A DNA stretch of 64,000 nucleotides. It comes from Ochotona curzoniae. Lineage: Eukaryota; Chordata; Mammalia; Lagomorpha; Ochotonidae. How positions within the stretch are numbered: position 1 is the first letter of the stretch; every line of letters begins with the position of its first letter. The position numbers and the translations under genes are program-made. This document shows positions 21,796 to 34,178 of the stretch, in pieces. The notes under the pieces were generated by a model, which was given only the letters and a program-made list of their open reading frames with translations, searched no databases and was not told the origin of the DNA. The stretch spans positions 5,146,001-5,210,000 of the forward strand of contig NW_024466459.1 of the NCBI RefSeq assembly GCF_017591425.1, given 5' to 3'.

Positions 21796-22134
21796 GGGCC
21801 TGGCGCGGTGGCGCAAGTGGTTAAAGGTCCTCGCCTTGCACGCCCGGGATCCAATATGGGCGCCAGTTCTAATCCCAGCAGCCCCGCTTCCCTTCCAACT
21901 CCCTGCCTGTGGCCCGGGAAAGCAGTCGAGGACGGCCCAAAGCTTTGGGACTCTGCACCCGCGTGGGAGACCCAGAAGAGGCTCCTGGCTTCGGATTGGC
22001 ATAGTATCGGCCCGTTGCGCTCACTTGGGGAGTGAATCATTGGACGGAAGATCTTCCTCTCTGTCTCTCTCTCCTCTCTGTATATCCGCCTTTCCAATGA
22101 AAAAATAATAAAAATAAATCTTTAAAAAAAAAAA
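21796..22134 (+). mobile_element. CSINE, youngest copy, full length, with 12-base target-site duplication
   Basis: Intact tRNA-derived head with an A-box-like TGGCGCAAGTGG and a B-box-like GTTCTAATCCC (RNA polymerase III promoter elements). CGGGAAAGCAGTCGAGGACG, CACCCGCGTGGGAGACCC, CACTTGGGGAGTGAATCATTGG and TCTCTGTATATCCGCC follow, then an AATAAAAATAAATC plus A-run tail. The flanking word ACCAGACATATA occurs at 21784-21795 and 22135-22146. It carries many CpG sites, as expected of a recent insertion. Confidence 0.95.
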
Positions 22135-22146
22135 ACCAGACATATA
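22135..22146. repeat. Target-site duplication, right copy (ACCAGACATATA)
   Basis: Exact repeat of 21784-21795. The pair bounds one SINE insertion. Confidence 0.92.
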
Positions 22147-22879
22147 AGCAAGCTAGTTTGTAGCCATTTGGATGGCTGAGTGGATGGACTGGCAAGAACT
22201 TAGCTAATTGGGACCCTTGTTAAAGTTTGAATTAATTAATACCACTTGATAACATGAAATCCCTGTGAGGAAGATGAAACTACTTTGTGAGAAAAAAGAT
22301 AGACATTTCCTTTCCATAGATATTTTTGGAAGAAAGAAATTTGGGTGTCTGAGATGATGGGGCATCTGTAATAGAACAGTAGGATCAGAAGGATTGGTGG
22401 GTGCGTTCATTGTTATGGGTATATGTAGTGTCAGCAAGACCTGAAAATCTTTAGGTCTAATGGGCAGTTGGAAACTGAAGACTGAATTAAAGGTAAAGTG
22501 TGAGAGCTGGAGGTCTAGATTAGGTGTGCTTTAGTTACTGATAGGAGCACATTGAAGGTGAGGAAGATAATGAGACCACACGCAGTATTAGAAAACCAGA
22601 AAAGGAACGGTGCTTGGGGACACTTTCATTGATACGCTGGAAACGAGAGGACTGATGGAAGAAATGAACTTTGTTCTCAGGAGGAGAAGGACAAAGTTGT
22701 AACTGAAATATGTTTTCACTATCTTCTCATCTTAAACAGTGGGGAGGGATCCACTGATGGCTCAGCATGCTACCAGTGGCCATATTACTTACATTTCCAG
22801 AAAACTAATGGTGAAAGTTAAAATAATTTCCTGCTCTGACAGCTATGAGGATGGGAATAGACTTCATAATTTCAAGTCT
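22147..22879. other. Non-coding, no feature seen
   Basis: No recognisable gene or repeat over about 730 bases. Confidence 0.45.
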
Positions 22880-23162
22880 TTTTAAAAGGATTTAGTTTTA
22901 TTTGAAAGACAGATTGGACAGAAAGAAGATTTTTTTTTCCTCCACTGGTTCATTCCCCAAATGTCTACACTGTCGAGGGCTGAACTGATCCAAAGCCAGC
23001 ATCCATGCTCCTTTGGGTCTCCATGTGGGTGCAGGGTCCCAAGGACTTGGGCCATCCTCTGCTGCTTTCCCAAGTCACAAGCAGGGAGCTGGATGGGAAG
23101 TGGAGTAAATGCCAACTCCAGCAGGGAGAGGGTTAGCATGCTATACCATCGTGATGGCCCCT
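22880..23162 (-). mobile_element. CSINE, antisense, older subfamily
   Basis: TTTAGTTTTATTTGAAAGACAGATTGG, GGTTCATTCCCCAAATGTC, CATGTGGGTGCAGGGTCCCAAGGACTTGGGCCATCCTCTGCTGC and AAGCAGGGAGCTGGATGGGAAG are well preserved. The AAGGACTTGGGCCATCCTCTGCTGC version of the core is the form shared with rabbit C-repeats. Confidence 0.85.
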
Positions 23163-25779
23163 AGTCATTGTTAATATTGTGAACTAATAAGTCTATAGGT
23201 CTCCTAGAGTACTAAATTAAGTAGCATTTGATAACATCTAGGGAGAATAAAGCCCACATTTGATCAAGATTATTTGATTCTGAGAGAGCCAGACGTAGGA
23301 CTCTTGACTGTAAATTGTCCTTTATGCTCTCTGTCTGGTGCTGTGAACGTAAAACTACTGAATCTTCAAGAACTTTCCTACAGTGCATTTTCAGGTCCAG
23401 CCTGGAATCCCAACAGGCCAGACAAAAACATGCGAAAAGCAAACAGATAATCAAGCTGATAGCAGTGTCTGAAAGCCCAAATTCAGATGGCTTCAGTTTT
23501 TGGTGAAGTTTCAGGGAAATCTTTTTCATTAGAATAAATTTCCTTTGACTGATTATGCCTCTGGGCATGCGAGAGTGTCCGCTACATCCAGGCAGTGGAG
23601 AGTCAGTATATTTGCACATGGGGGCAAGACAGCCTTTGATAAATATAAAACCCCATCATTATCTCATTTTGGTGTATTCTGAGACTTTCCTAAACAGATG
23701 TCATGGAAAATTCATTGAAAAAGAGCATAACTTGCTACAAAAGCAACCCACAGATTTTATCTTTCCTTTTTCCTTAGAAGTTTAAAGTAAGGAGAAAACA
23801 ATTTAATTGAGGTAAGTCTTGTAAGAAAAATAATCAAAAAAGTGATTCATGTGGCACTAAATTGGTAGTATTAAGTGAATTGTGTTAAATACCTTAAAGA
23901 TCCTGTGATCATACTTGCTATGTCAAAATGATTCTGTTTTCTTTACATTTTTGTCATTTAATCCCTTTTATATTCTCCTGTTATTAAGAAAATGTCCCTG
24001 TGAACAGAGAGGTAACTTTCAGTTTTTGGTGTAAGTAATGAACTGAGTTGCTTATGTAGTATGGATGCCATACTGCCAGTGGATGGGGTACAGCCAGTGA
24101 CACCAAGAAGAATGCATTTCTAGATAATGGACTGAGTTCAGAATTATGATAAAGAGTAAAGAGACAGCCCCTGACAACTGGATAATCAATTCCTTGTCTT
24201 TGATCATCAGTTAAGTGCTGTTTGAATTTGTCAATAGAATAAGGAGTCTTCCTGCAGGCATACATCCTGGAAAAGAATGTGGAAAACAGTTGTAGCCATT
24301 AGTAAGGAAGGGTAAGTTGCCATTCAGGGTATAGCTGTGAAATATGCTCTATATGTTTTCAAAATCCAAGCACAGATGGCCTCATAAGTGACTTATGACT
24401 CAGATAACATATTTTACTTTGCAATATTCTCAACTGCTATCCAGCGATTAAAATGAGTCTCCATCAGGACAGTTACTGTAATTTAACCACCACAACCTTT
24501 TTCCCCTTCTCTTCTTCTATAGAGATCAATCCCTCAAGCTGTCTTCACAATAACTTCAACAAAAACCACTTTTCCCTGTAAGTTCCCTGTGTGCTGGTGA
24601 TGGAGTTCCAACCGCCATTCTGGAAATGAAGGCATTGGCACCTCTTGCTGGCAGCGAGAGTCATTCCTTCATCTCTCTTTTCTCCCATCATTGGAAGTTG
24701 GAGTGTTCATCTTGTACCAAGCCACAGGGAATGACAGAGTAGCAAGACTGGAGGAGTTCACCTCCGTAGTGGTTGTTTTAAGCTAGCGTTATGCTTTCTA
24801 CTCTGAAATTAATGCTATCTTAAAATGATGTGGTGAGAATTTAAAAGGATCCCAGATGTGTGTCAGGTAGCACCATTTATCAATGGAGATGAAATTAACA
24901 TTATTCGATAATAGCTTGGATGTGGCATCAAAGGGCAATCTAAGTCTGAAGATAGCTTGGATTTCTAGAACTGTTTAAGTAATGTCTCTAAGCAAAAGAG
25001 AACAAAAATTTCATAAGTCCGTTTTACATTGGGGTACAGATACTCAATCCTCCATTGAAAAATGATTCTGGAGCTCAGAGCCTACACTGCCTTGGCTGTA
25101 TGGGGGAGTTGTCAGCAAATGGGGCTTAGCAAGAAGTCTAGAAAGAACTCCGATCTTCACTCCCCCGAAAGACATTTTTGAATAAGATACCAAACTGAAC
25201 GTGTGAGCAATGCGTCCTTTGGGAGAGAATCCGTAAAACACACCAAGCATTGGTTCACAGATTAAAGGAAGTAACAAGAAATTCTTGCAGTGAAAGTGGG
25301 AAATGGAATGCTTTAGAAAACATAGAACACGAACTCAGGTATCTCTGCCATTGCCCCAGAGATGTTCTTTTGGAGATTTTATACTTTTTTTGTTCTTAAC
25401 ATTTACGTGTGCCTGACGTTACTGTGCTCCTTTGCACGAGATGTGAAGGGAGACCCTGTTATATTTTATGTTTGTCATTACCAAACCTGATTTACTTAAC
25501 CACTCTGAAACTAACACTGCCTTAGGTGTGTTGAGAGTAAAATGGGATTGTGTAACACATTTAGGATATGTATGAGTCTATGAAACTTACAAAACCAAGT
25601 GAGTAATATAAACTTTGCTTCACCCCGATATGAAATAACGTCCTGAAATGTTTGATTTCTTGCAGACGTTACTGCTTCTTCTATATTGGGAAAGCACAGG
25701 CAAAGATACATATTCTTATTGTCATGCTCACAAACCATTGAATGGACTCTTTTTAGCCCACAGGTGCGGTTTTTATATC
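23163..25779. other. Non-coding, 2.6 kb without recognisable repeats
   Basis: No transposon recognised by eye, which is unusual for this window. One splice-site pair (acceptor 23777, donor 23812) encloses 34 bases (see findings). No open frame resembles a known protein. Confidence 0.45.
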
Positions 25780-26075
25780 TTTTACTTACTGGGTGGGAAA
25801 AGAGAGAGAGAGAGAGAGAAATCCCATCTTCTGGTTTACTCCCTAAAAGCTCTCAAGATCCACAACAAGATGCAAGAATTCAATATGGGTCTTCCAAATG
25901 GGTTGAGAGGACAGACGCACTTGTACTTTCATGTGTTGTGTCACAGGTAGAAACTTCTCTAATATTAAACAAGAGCTGGAATTGGAAGCTGAGACAAGAA
26001 TCTAACCCAGGCTTCCTGACGTGGAAGATCAGCATCCTAGGTAGGGGCTTGACCACTCCGCCAGACCCTGAACCC
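25780..26075 (-). mobile_element. CSINE, antisense, degraded
   Basis: TACTTACTGGGTGGGAAAAGAGAGAG..., CATCTTCTGGTTTACTCCCTAAAAG, CAAGAGCTGGAATTGGAAGC and AGAATCTAACCCAGGCTTCCTGACGTGG are the reverse complement of CSINE 3' part, linker and head. A (GA)n run at 25801-25819 is part of it. The 130-codon frame at 25686-26078 runs through it. Confidence 0.7.
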
Positions 26076-28229
26076 TAGCCCACTCTTTAAAATCAGTCAG
26101 AGCTCCACCAGTCCCGCACTGATGCCCCCATCTCAGTTCCCATTTTCAGCCTAATGTTAAAACCGAACAACCTCTCCAGTCTTTGTGTATGTAACGTAAC
26201 CCTTAGCAACCCATAGGACCTGCGATTGATTTCTGGCCTTCATTTCTGAGATGCTAGGGCATGCATACATAAACTTAGTGCTTCTTTATTTCCGAAACCT
26301 GGGAATTCCTTTGCTGTTCATTTGAGTTTAACCATACGATTAATCACATTATCTTGCCATGGTGAGAAGAGAAAACCCAATCGTCATTTAAACCCGAAGT
26401 TCCCATTATATTTTCCTGTTATTAGATTTTATTTTTCTCTAAGACATGCAGACCCGTGTTTTATCTGTGCTTGTTCTTTGTTGTGCTTGGTGTGGCACTA
26501 TGACTCCATTAATGCTTAATCAAAATAGGCAGGATTCATTTAAACGTGAATAAAAGAAAACGCCTTTAAATAATAGGAACCAGAAAAAAGAGGCATTCGC
26601 TTAAAAAAAAAAAAAAAAGGATGAATTATCTCTTTTCAGACCCGGCCAGGGGCAGGGATAGTTGGCGGGTGAAGTTTAAATCCTCAAGCATGTATCACCT
26701 GTCACGGTGAACAGCTTCGTTTATGTATATTTAAAGTGCACCGTGTTCATTGCTGTCCATGGAAATTCTGCCAAAATCCTCGTGGTTGCTGGTTTGTAAT
26801 TTTATGGGCTTCCAGAAGATCAAACACTGTACTATTATGCTTGGCTACTGACTCAGGTCAGCAGTTCAAAAGGAGAGAGCGAGGGGGTGGGTGAAGTGGA
26901 TTGGGAAAGAGTGAGCGTGCATAACTTGGTGCAGTGAAAACAACAGGTCTCACTTACTGAGGAGGAAGCAGCCTCCATGCATCTCAGTTTCACTTTTAAC
27001 AGGAAAGAAAGTAGGTTTCAAAGCTGCAACTTACAAAAATACATGATGATGATTGGCTACCAGTGAGAACGAATTAATGGGTCATTCATTCCTCACCTAT
27101 CCTTTGACATTTTGCCGTGGAAGATTTTGTAGCTATAACAAAAGCAAAGAGATTAGCAAATCCACATCCTCATCCTGAATTCTTTTCGCGTAAAAATACA
27201 TTTGGTTAATTTGTAGGAATAGGGATATCAGGTGCTATAATTATTTGCACTGAAAATATTTCACAGATTTTGAAGTGATCAAAATACACTGACATTACAA
27301 GATTATAAGCAATACAGTTTGTTTTCTCATAAAATGGTATTCCATAAGAAAAATATCTCTTCTGTGTCGTTAGTAAAATTTGTACTCTTGATATTGTTAG
27401 CAAGAAAATTGTAACAAGAGAAATCGTACAAGTATTTGGTGACTCTGCCAGGGTTTTTGTTTGTTTGTTTGTTTGCTTGCTTGTTCCCTTGCATAGCACG
27501 GTGTAAGCAGGTCCCCGTGCTGATGTAGAAATCCAGTCCGTACATTTAGGCTGTTTCTCAGCCAACCCCTGCCACTTCTAAGGCCTGGCAGGTACATACA
27601 CTTGTGGTTTGACCTCTCATGGTTTAGAGGACAGGCTGTGGAAGCTGGCTGGGGAACTTTGGAAATAAGAGCCTCAAGGAACTGGGTGCTGGTAGAGCAG
27701 TGTGAAGGACAGAGGTGTGGATAGTGGAGAAATGCTGAAGAAATGGCAGAAGGATGCATTCTACACTCTCTAGGTAGTTGTGCTGTTTGCCTGGTGTGCA
27801 ATGGCAGTGAGCCAGGCCAAGCCCTTGTTTGGAAGATGTTTTATGTTTCGTTTCTATGGGATTGATGTTCTGAAGGGGCCAGAGCATCACAGTCCAAGTC
27901 AATAATTTCAACCAAGCTGATCTTACTGAAAGTTTCTGGTGGAGGGTGGACAAAGAGGGGAGGGTTCAAGAACTACTAATGTAAGCCTCTTGAACTGAAA
28001 CTGAGATTGAGGCATTTAAAGGGAAATCATTACAATATACCCAACAGCAGCAGACAAGAAGTATGACAGTGGTTGAAGTAGAGGGAGAAGCAGAAGGCAT
28101 GACTCACGGGACATGTTAGGTCACCTTGAGGAGTTAATTTTTAGTGAGAATTTATTCATGTGAATCCAATCTGCTATACTGTGTGTGCATTTGCCAGTTT
28201 GAGACTCTAGTTAGTATCTCTGTCTTGCT
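26076..28229. other. Non-coding, about 2.1 kb without recognisable transposons
   Basis: A 16-base A run lies at 26603-26618 and a (GTTT)n run at about 27455-27485. The overlapping minus-strand frames at 27206-27953 show no recognisable domain or consistent codon pattern. Confidence 0.45.
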
Positions 28230-28440
28230 TTGAGTCTCATCCCTATTTCATATTTCAGCTTCTAGCAGGCAGCCTGTCACAGCTGGGCTTAGACCAAGTA
28301 CTGGAGCTGAGTCTCCCACATGGGTAACAGGGACCCAACACTTGAGCAGGAAGTTGGAACTGGAAGCAAAACCAGGACTCAGGATTCCAAAACAGATTTT
28401 TTTTTTCCAGAGTGAATTCTTAAGCACTTGCCCAGATGTT
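28230..28440 (-). mobile_element. CSINE-like fragment, antisense, old
   Basis: CTGAGTCTCCCACATGGGTAACAGGGACCCAACACTTGAGCAGGAAGTTGGAACTGG is a diverged antisense CSINE core. Neither end is recognisable. Confidence 0.5.
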
Positions 28441-30106
28441 CACCTCTGCACTTCTGTTGGATGTAAATGTGACAGCTATTACAACTAGCTCCACTACTAC
28501 TATTACTCAGAACTACATTAACCAATTGAGAAAACTTAGACCTAAGTTTCCTGAGTCAAAGATTACTGTCCTTGAAGCCTTACACCGCGATGATTTAAAC
28601 AGCAAACACATGAAAAGCAACAAATAAAGCCACACGGCCTGTAGGAAAGCACTACCAGTATATCAAAGGAGGCAAATTGAGCCATTCATGTCTCCTCATT
28701 TTCCAAAGGCTAAGCCATTTCCCCTTGTGTACAGTCTAACTCATTGTGGGGGCAGGCTTGGAATCAACAGCCGGGGGAAGTTCACACAAATGAAGGATGA
28801 CAGTTTGTTTGAAAATATTAAACAATGAAGGACAACAGCTAATTACAATCCTGCTTTGGCTTCAGGGTTTGAGGTTGAACTCTCTCTGTCTCTCTCCTCT
28901 CTCTCTCTCTCCCACTGTCTCACCAGAAGATAACGGATGCATAATTTGTCCTATATTGCCATCTTCTCTCTGAGATTCACTTTGAGGCTCTATAATCATT
29001 GTCGGTTATCCACACATTATTGGTAGTGACTGCATGCACCTGCGCTTGGAAGGTCTATAAGACAGTAGGAATTTTGTCTCAACATAGAGGTTTTGCATTA
29101 GATCCAGGACAAATTAAATAAATTAGGATTTGATAATAGAATTTTTTAGGATAATTTTTTTTTCCCTCCGATATTGTATCCAGACATTGTGTTGCTTTTA
29201 GAGGAATATCTAGCCATTTTGTGTGCTAAGAATTTTCAACTGAGGCAGATTGGGCAAGTTTCAGTGCACCTGAAACACAGGGCCCTTTCCTGTAGGGAAG
29301 ACTACCACACAGTGCTACTATTATTATTGTACATACGTATCATTATTATCACTGTTGTTTGACAGTGAGACAGAAAGACTCTGAGGTACTCCTCATCATC
29401 CACAGCTACTCTTCAGAGGGGAAATCTTGGATAGAAATCTGAAAGAGCCAGTTCTGAGCCTTGGCTCTCCAGCAAGGGCTGAATCAAGGCTTGTATGTGT
29501 ATAGGCTGCTTTCAGAAGTATCTCAGACACAAGAAAATGAGATGATGGCAAAGTCAATGATGATGAATAGGAACATTGTTACGTTGGCCTGCACCGAGTT
29601 CAGTAACTCTGCTACCTGTCCCCTTCGTGTTCCCTTGGGAGCCTAGTAAATGGTCCCTTCCTCAAACACAAATGGAGGAAATGTGTTCACGGATTTTCAT
29701 CCCCCAGTGTACAAGTGTTGTCCCTGAATGATTGCTTAGACCTTCCAGGGTACACGCGTGTCCGTCTCAGAAAAGTTCTTGTAATATTTCTACTCTGTGG
29801 GTGTGAGACAGGCTCCTGGGGCAGACAGTGAAGGATAACACTGCACCTGCAGTAAGAGACTGGCAAGTAACATTACTGTTTGCTGGTTGTTCCGGGTCAT
29901 CATGAAATAGAGGTTAGGCGGATCTATGAGTTGGTTGAAGATGCGTGTCTTTGAGCATTGTTCCTAACAGTATGTTAATAGAAATGCTGGGTTAGATAGT
30001 TCACCTCTCATAGGATTTAACACCCCTGTAAATTTAGAGATTGACTTCTTTCTTGGGGGAATAATGAATGGAGCTAACAGCAGTATTTTCTCTTTTTAAC
30101 TAATGC
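28441..30106. other. Non-coding, no transposon recognised
   Basis: A pyrimidine-rich TCTCTC tract lies at about 28880-28920. Otherwise there is no recognisable feature. A weak antisense CSINE resemblance near 29355-29480 is too diverged to call. Confidence 0.4.
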
Positions 30107-30313
30107 CAGGTTTTCAATTTTGACAGTATTTACACTTTGGGTTGGATCTAAGATTTTGTTTGGGTGGTAAGCTATCTTGATCACTGTCCATGTTGAGCAG
30201 CATCTTGGTTTCAATTTAGCAGGTGCTAGTAACAGCTTCCCATCTCTCCAGTGTCTCCAGGCATCGCCCAACTCTCTGGAGGATCAACATTTGCCTCTGG
30301 TTGAGAAGCACTT
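30107..30313 (+). mobile_element. MER20 (hAT-Charlie non-autonomous DNA transposon), sense
   Basis: The copy follows the MER20 consensus along its length: CAGGTTTTCAATTTTGACAGTATTTACACTTTGGGTTGG at the start, CCATGTTGAGCAGCATCTTGG in the middle, then CAGTGTCTCCAGGCATCGCCCAACTCTCTGGAGG and CTCTGGTTGAGAAGCACTTG at the end. Length of about 207 bases agrees with the family's ~220. It has no coding capacity. MER20 copies have been reported to be enriched near endometrial-stroma genes in placental mammals; nothing here shows regulatory activity for this copy. Confidence 0.85.
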
Positions 30314-31424
30314 GAATAGAACTAAAATGTTGCTGCTACCTTCTCCCCAAATCCCTACAACTGTTTGCTACGCAATCCGCATGAGCAGTTCATGTCTTTG
30401 ACTCATGCTTCCTCCCCAGTGATGCGTACAACCGTGAGTTTTCTCTATAGCACTGTTTACTAGGGGTGCTATTAAAAGCCATTTGACAAGGGCCAGCACA
30501 ACTGGATGCAATTAAGATCAGTTAAATAAAAGGATCTCCTGGGGGGGCAGGGGGAAGTAAAAGGAAATACTGAAATAGTTTGTTTCAACAAGGTATGTTT
30601 AAAAATATTTTAATGTGTTTTTCTTCACGTGAACCTGTTCTTTATTCAAAATGGAACAGTGTGAATACTTCTAAGTATTTCCTTTGGTAAGCATTCCATA
30701 AGCCAGAAAATTAGTGAAGGTAGCACTACTCTGTCCATGAACACTTCTCCATCTTGCGTAGATTATATCAAAATACATTTTTAGTTGAAACCCTTTGCCA
30801 CAACCCATAAACCAAAATCGATAGTTATTCTCTAAAGTCTAAGTTATATTCAGACTAACATTATTTAACTCTCCCAGGATCTCATTCAGGATACATCACA
30901 TTTAGTCATCAGACAATCTCAGAAACCTCGAAAATGTGAGAATCTGTAGCATCGTTTTAAATTCTTGGTCCCCAAGTCAACAGGCACCCAAGAAAGCTTC
31001 AGTTATCCTAAGTCAGAGAACTAATGATTTCATGAGTGAGTAACAAGAATCAAGGCTGTTGTTTGTGCATATACGGTGAGAATGCTGGATAATTGGACTC
31101 TGGTTAGCTATTGCTACTGTCGAAAGGATGAACTTAGTTTCCTGAGGATGCACAAAGACTTTGTAAAGCTCCAGGATCAACCTGGCTTCTTCCCAGCCCT
31201 TCTCTCATTTGCAGAGCAGTCCTGACCCCATGCTCTACTTGTACGAGCCTGGGCTGCCTCTCCTCCACACCCTGACTCTCAGGCAAGCTCACCGACTCTG
31301 TGGAGGCTTCCCCAAATCAGCTTCCCTGTCTACTCTGTTCCACAGTCTCCATTTCCACATTTTTTCCCAGTTGGTTTTGCATACTGGGTGTATGCAAATA
31401 CTAATGACAATCTCACGTGCGCTG
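30314..31424. other. Non-coding, no feature seen
   Basis: A G-rich interruption (seven G) lies near 30541. I see no recognisable gene or repeat. Confidence 0.45.
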
Positions 31425-31640
31425 TGCAGGTGTTTTCCATGGGCTGCAACATTTAATCTTCATGACGACTCTGGAAGGTGGTTCCTCATTATGATATTTT
31501 GCAGAATTAGAAACTGAGGCACAGAATATCAGAACAACTTGTTTATTCTCTTAGCAAGTATGTGGGAAAGTGGCGTTGGCACTCAGTGTGATTTAATGGG
31601 ATCTGATGCCAGTACTTTATTTTGTAGCTTCTCAGAACTG
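31425..31640 (-). mobile_element. MIR, antisense
   Basis: ACATTTAATCTTCATGACGACTCTGGAAGG and GAATTAGAAACTGAGGCACAGAATATCAG are the conserved antisense MIR core. GCAAGTATGTGGGAAAGTGG and GATCTGATGCCAGTACTT follow in order. Confidence 0.75.
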
Positions 31641-32936
31641 TCTCTCACACCGTTTTCCTAAGGGAACCTCCCACTGTCTGCTCTACAATAGTCACTAAGC
31701 TACTTGGAAAGATTCCTTTCCATTCAAAGCTGAATCCACAAAACACATAATTCACTGCTTCGTGAGGTGAAGCATTAACCAAGGGATTATTGAAATCATA
31801 TTGTTAAATTTAAAAAATAATGATGATAAGCAGAGCTACTCTGACCCGTACGCTTGAACCTGGCTGTGTGCTCCTGGGAGGAGAAGAGCTAAAATTACCT
31901 TCTCATTAAAATAATAATCAAAAATACCAGTGAATTCTGAGAAGAAAGAAATCTTCAAGTTCTCCAGCTGCCTATGGCTCTGAGGCTGAGGTCTAATTGC
32001 AGTTAACAGTATCCTGTCCAGGGCTCTTCCTTTGCCCACAGTGGAAAATGACAAGGTGTGGTGGAATTCACTCAGCTTCGGGAGTCGGGCATGCAACATG
32101 CAGCCTGCCAGGTCTTAGGTCTGTGACCTCCAGAGTGGCCCCTGATGTAGCTGGGCTCGTTTCCTCACCTGTCAAGTGCTGGGGAGAAATCCTAAGGCCA
32201 ACTCTAAGGATTGCTCCAGCTCTAATATTCTGTGATTTTTAAGTGCAATTATATGAGTCCTGGAAGCCACGTTCCTCCATGCAGCCTTTCTGGAAAAAAA
32301 GAAAAGGAAAAAGGAAAAGAAAAACACTTCCATAAAAGTATTTATAGCACAGCCAGTGACTATGAATCATGGCATAATTAATTCTCTTTTATAAAGTTGC
32401 CTTGTTCCCTTCATGTGGTAATCCCCATGCCCTGCTCCACTGCCGGCCCATTGATGGAGGTGATATTGCTATGTCTCTTTGCGTTAAGTTCAACTCATCC
32501 AGGCTGATCTCTGAGTCTCTGCCAGCTCCGAAGTTCTGCAGCTGTGTGATCCTAATCCGATGTGACTGACTGGGACATGTGGTTGCCGAAGGGCATAGGG
32601 TGTACCTGATCTATCTTGACTCTAACAAAGCTTTGGATTAATTTCCTCCCATCAGTTTTGTCCATCAAGCTTTATTATTAAATTCTTTACAATTTAATTA
32701 TGATTTGACTAGAAAATCATTGCCAGGGGTTATGCAAAATCATTGCGTGCCGATCCTGTAGTTAGGGCAAATAAATTCTGCAAACGACTTTGCATCTCCA
32801 TGTCGAAACTCAAATTCTTTCTGGTGCAACTTCCTGATAAGTTCTTTTTTTTTTCTTTCTTAGAATACTTTTCAGAAGAATATCTTCTCACTAAATATTT
32901 GTCTCAATTCTCAGATATAATTTGAGCATTTTTAAA
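31641..32936. other. Non-coding, about 1.3 kb without recognisable repeats
   Basis: A purine-rich AAAAGAAAAGGAAAAAGG tract lies near 32292-32325. The stretch 32320-32740 shows no transposon signature and is a candidate for conserved non-coding sequence, which I cannot test here. Confidence 0.4.
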
Positions 32937-33245
32937 AATGAATGAATGAATTTTTGGGGGGGTGGTTAGAGAGACAGAGAAAAATAGAGTATCCATCTGT
33001 TCATTCATTCCCCAAATGTCTCTGATGGCTGGGGCTGGGTAAGACCAAAACCAGGAGCTGAAAACTCACCTGGGCTGCCAAATGTGTGGTGGAAATCCAG
33101 TTTCTCGAGCCTTCACCTGCCCAGGGTGTGTATGAGAAAGAAGCTGGAGTTGGGCTCACGGTTAGGACTCAAACCCAGCGCACGTTACAGGATGATGGAG
33201 TCTGAATTGGAAACTTCACAATGGCAACCAAGCACCTGCCCCAAA
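32937..33245 (-). mobile_element. CSINE, antisense, degraded
   Basis: AATGAATGAATGAATTTTTGG tail, GGTTAGAGAGACAGAGAAAAATAG, ATCTGTTCATTCATTCCCCAAATG, AGAAAGAAGCTGGAGTTGGG and GGACTCAAACCCAGCGCAC are the reverse-complement CSINE parts in order. Confidence 0.75.
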
Positions 33246-33859
33246 GGAAGGTGTAAAAATCATTTAGAAAGCTCCTTTCCAGAACTTGTGCCAGAAAAGT
33301 TGCTAGCATCTTGATTGTATCCAGTACATTACTATTTTCAATCTATTACCTGTTGAATTCCAAAAAGGAGTTCAAAGACCACATAGCTTCAGTTTCTTCT
33401 CTACGAACTGGGGAACTGAGGGGTTCGCACGAAGCTCACGGCGGCTGATGTCATGTGGAGAATTTCTGCAGAGAGCTGAAAGTGAGAAAATGGATACGCC
33501 TGAGCAAGGTCAATCGCATCAGGAGTCTCCGTCAGCCTCACCTCAGGCCACAGCTGGTTTTCGATAGGAGCCATGTGAATAAAGTGTAATGTGACTGCAG
33601 TTGAGCTCGACTTTGAGCAAGGTTGCCAGCCTACCTGACTGGTTTTGTCACAGGTAAGGGCCTTAGGCTGAGAATACTTGCAAGGCCTCTTAAAAATTAA
33701 TTTTCAAAATAGAGATTCGCAGAGTAATCCAAATCAGTCCATTCTGTTACTGTACAAGCTGAGTCATGCCCTCAAGCCGAAGGTGTTTGTGGATAATTCT
33801 GAAGTTCCTTTTTGGGGACATCTAGCATAGCCGTGGAGATGCTGCTTAAGCTGTTCGAA
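33246..33859. other. Non-coding, no repeat seen; one strong donor-like site
   Basis: A consensus donor CAG/GTAAGG sits at 33653/33654, but no convincing acceptor or long open frame accompanies it. Confidence 0.4.
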
Positions 33860-34178
33860 TGCCGCGGTGAAGTGCCTGAGTTTTAGCACCAGATCTATTC
33901 CTGATTCAAGCATCCTGCTAGTATCTGTTCATCTTTCCTGTTCCCTGCTAATATTAGTTCACCCTTGGAAGGATTTGGTGATGATGATGGTGCTGTGAAT
34001 AGCAAGGATAGCTGGGTCTCTGGCACCCATATGGGATTCTCAGGTAGAGTTCTGAGCTCAGCCCTGGCTATTGCAGTATTTGAAGAGTGAATCTCTTCCC
34101 CCCTCCCTCTCTCCCTTCATGTATCTTCTTCTCTCCATGAAGCTTTCAAATGCATCAATACATTTTAAAAATATACAT
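33860..34178 (+). mobile_element. CSINE-like, sense, old
   Basis: TGCTAATATTAGTTCACCCTTGGAAGG, GCACCCATATGGGATTCTCAGG, TGGCTATTGCAGTATTTGAAGAGTGAATC and CCCTCTCTCCCTTCATG follow CSINE order, but identity is low. Confidence 0.55.

Noticed and set aside
21796..21870. tRNA-like head with A- and B-box-like motifs, considered as a tRNA gene
   Set aside because: It is the promoter head of a CSINE. No complete cloverleaf is evident, and the SINE body and tail follow.
25686..26078. 130-codon open frame with an Arg-Glu run
   Set aside because: The charged run is a (GA)n tract inside an antisense CSINE.
29355..29480. Possible antisense CSINE
   Set aside because: Only a GTGAGACAGAAAGAC-type word fits; the rest cannot be aligned by eye.
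33586..33660. Possible exon ending CAG/GTAAGG at 33653/33654
   Set aside because: Donor is good, but the nearest acceptor has no pyrimidine tract and the frame is stopped almost at once upstream.
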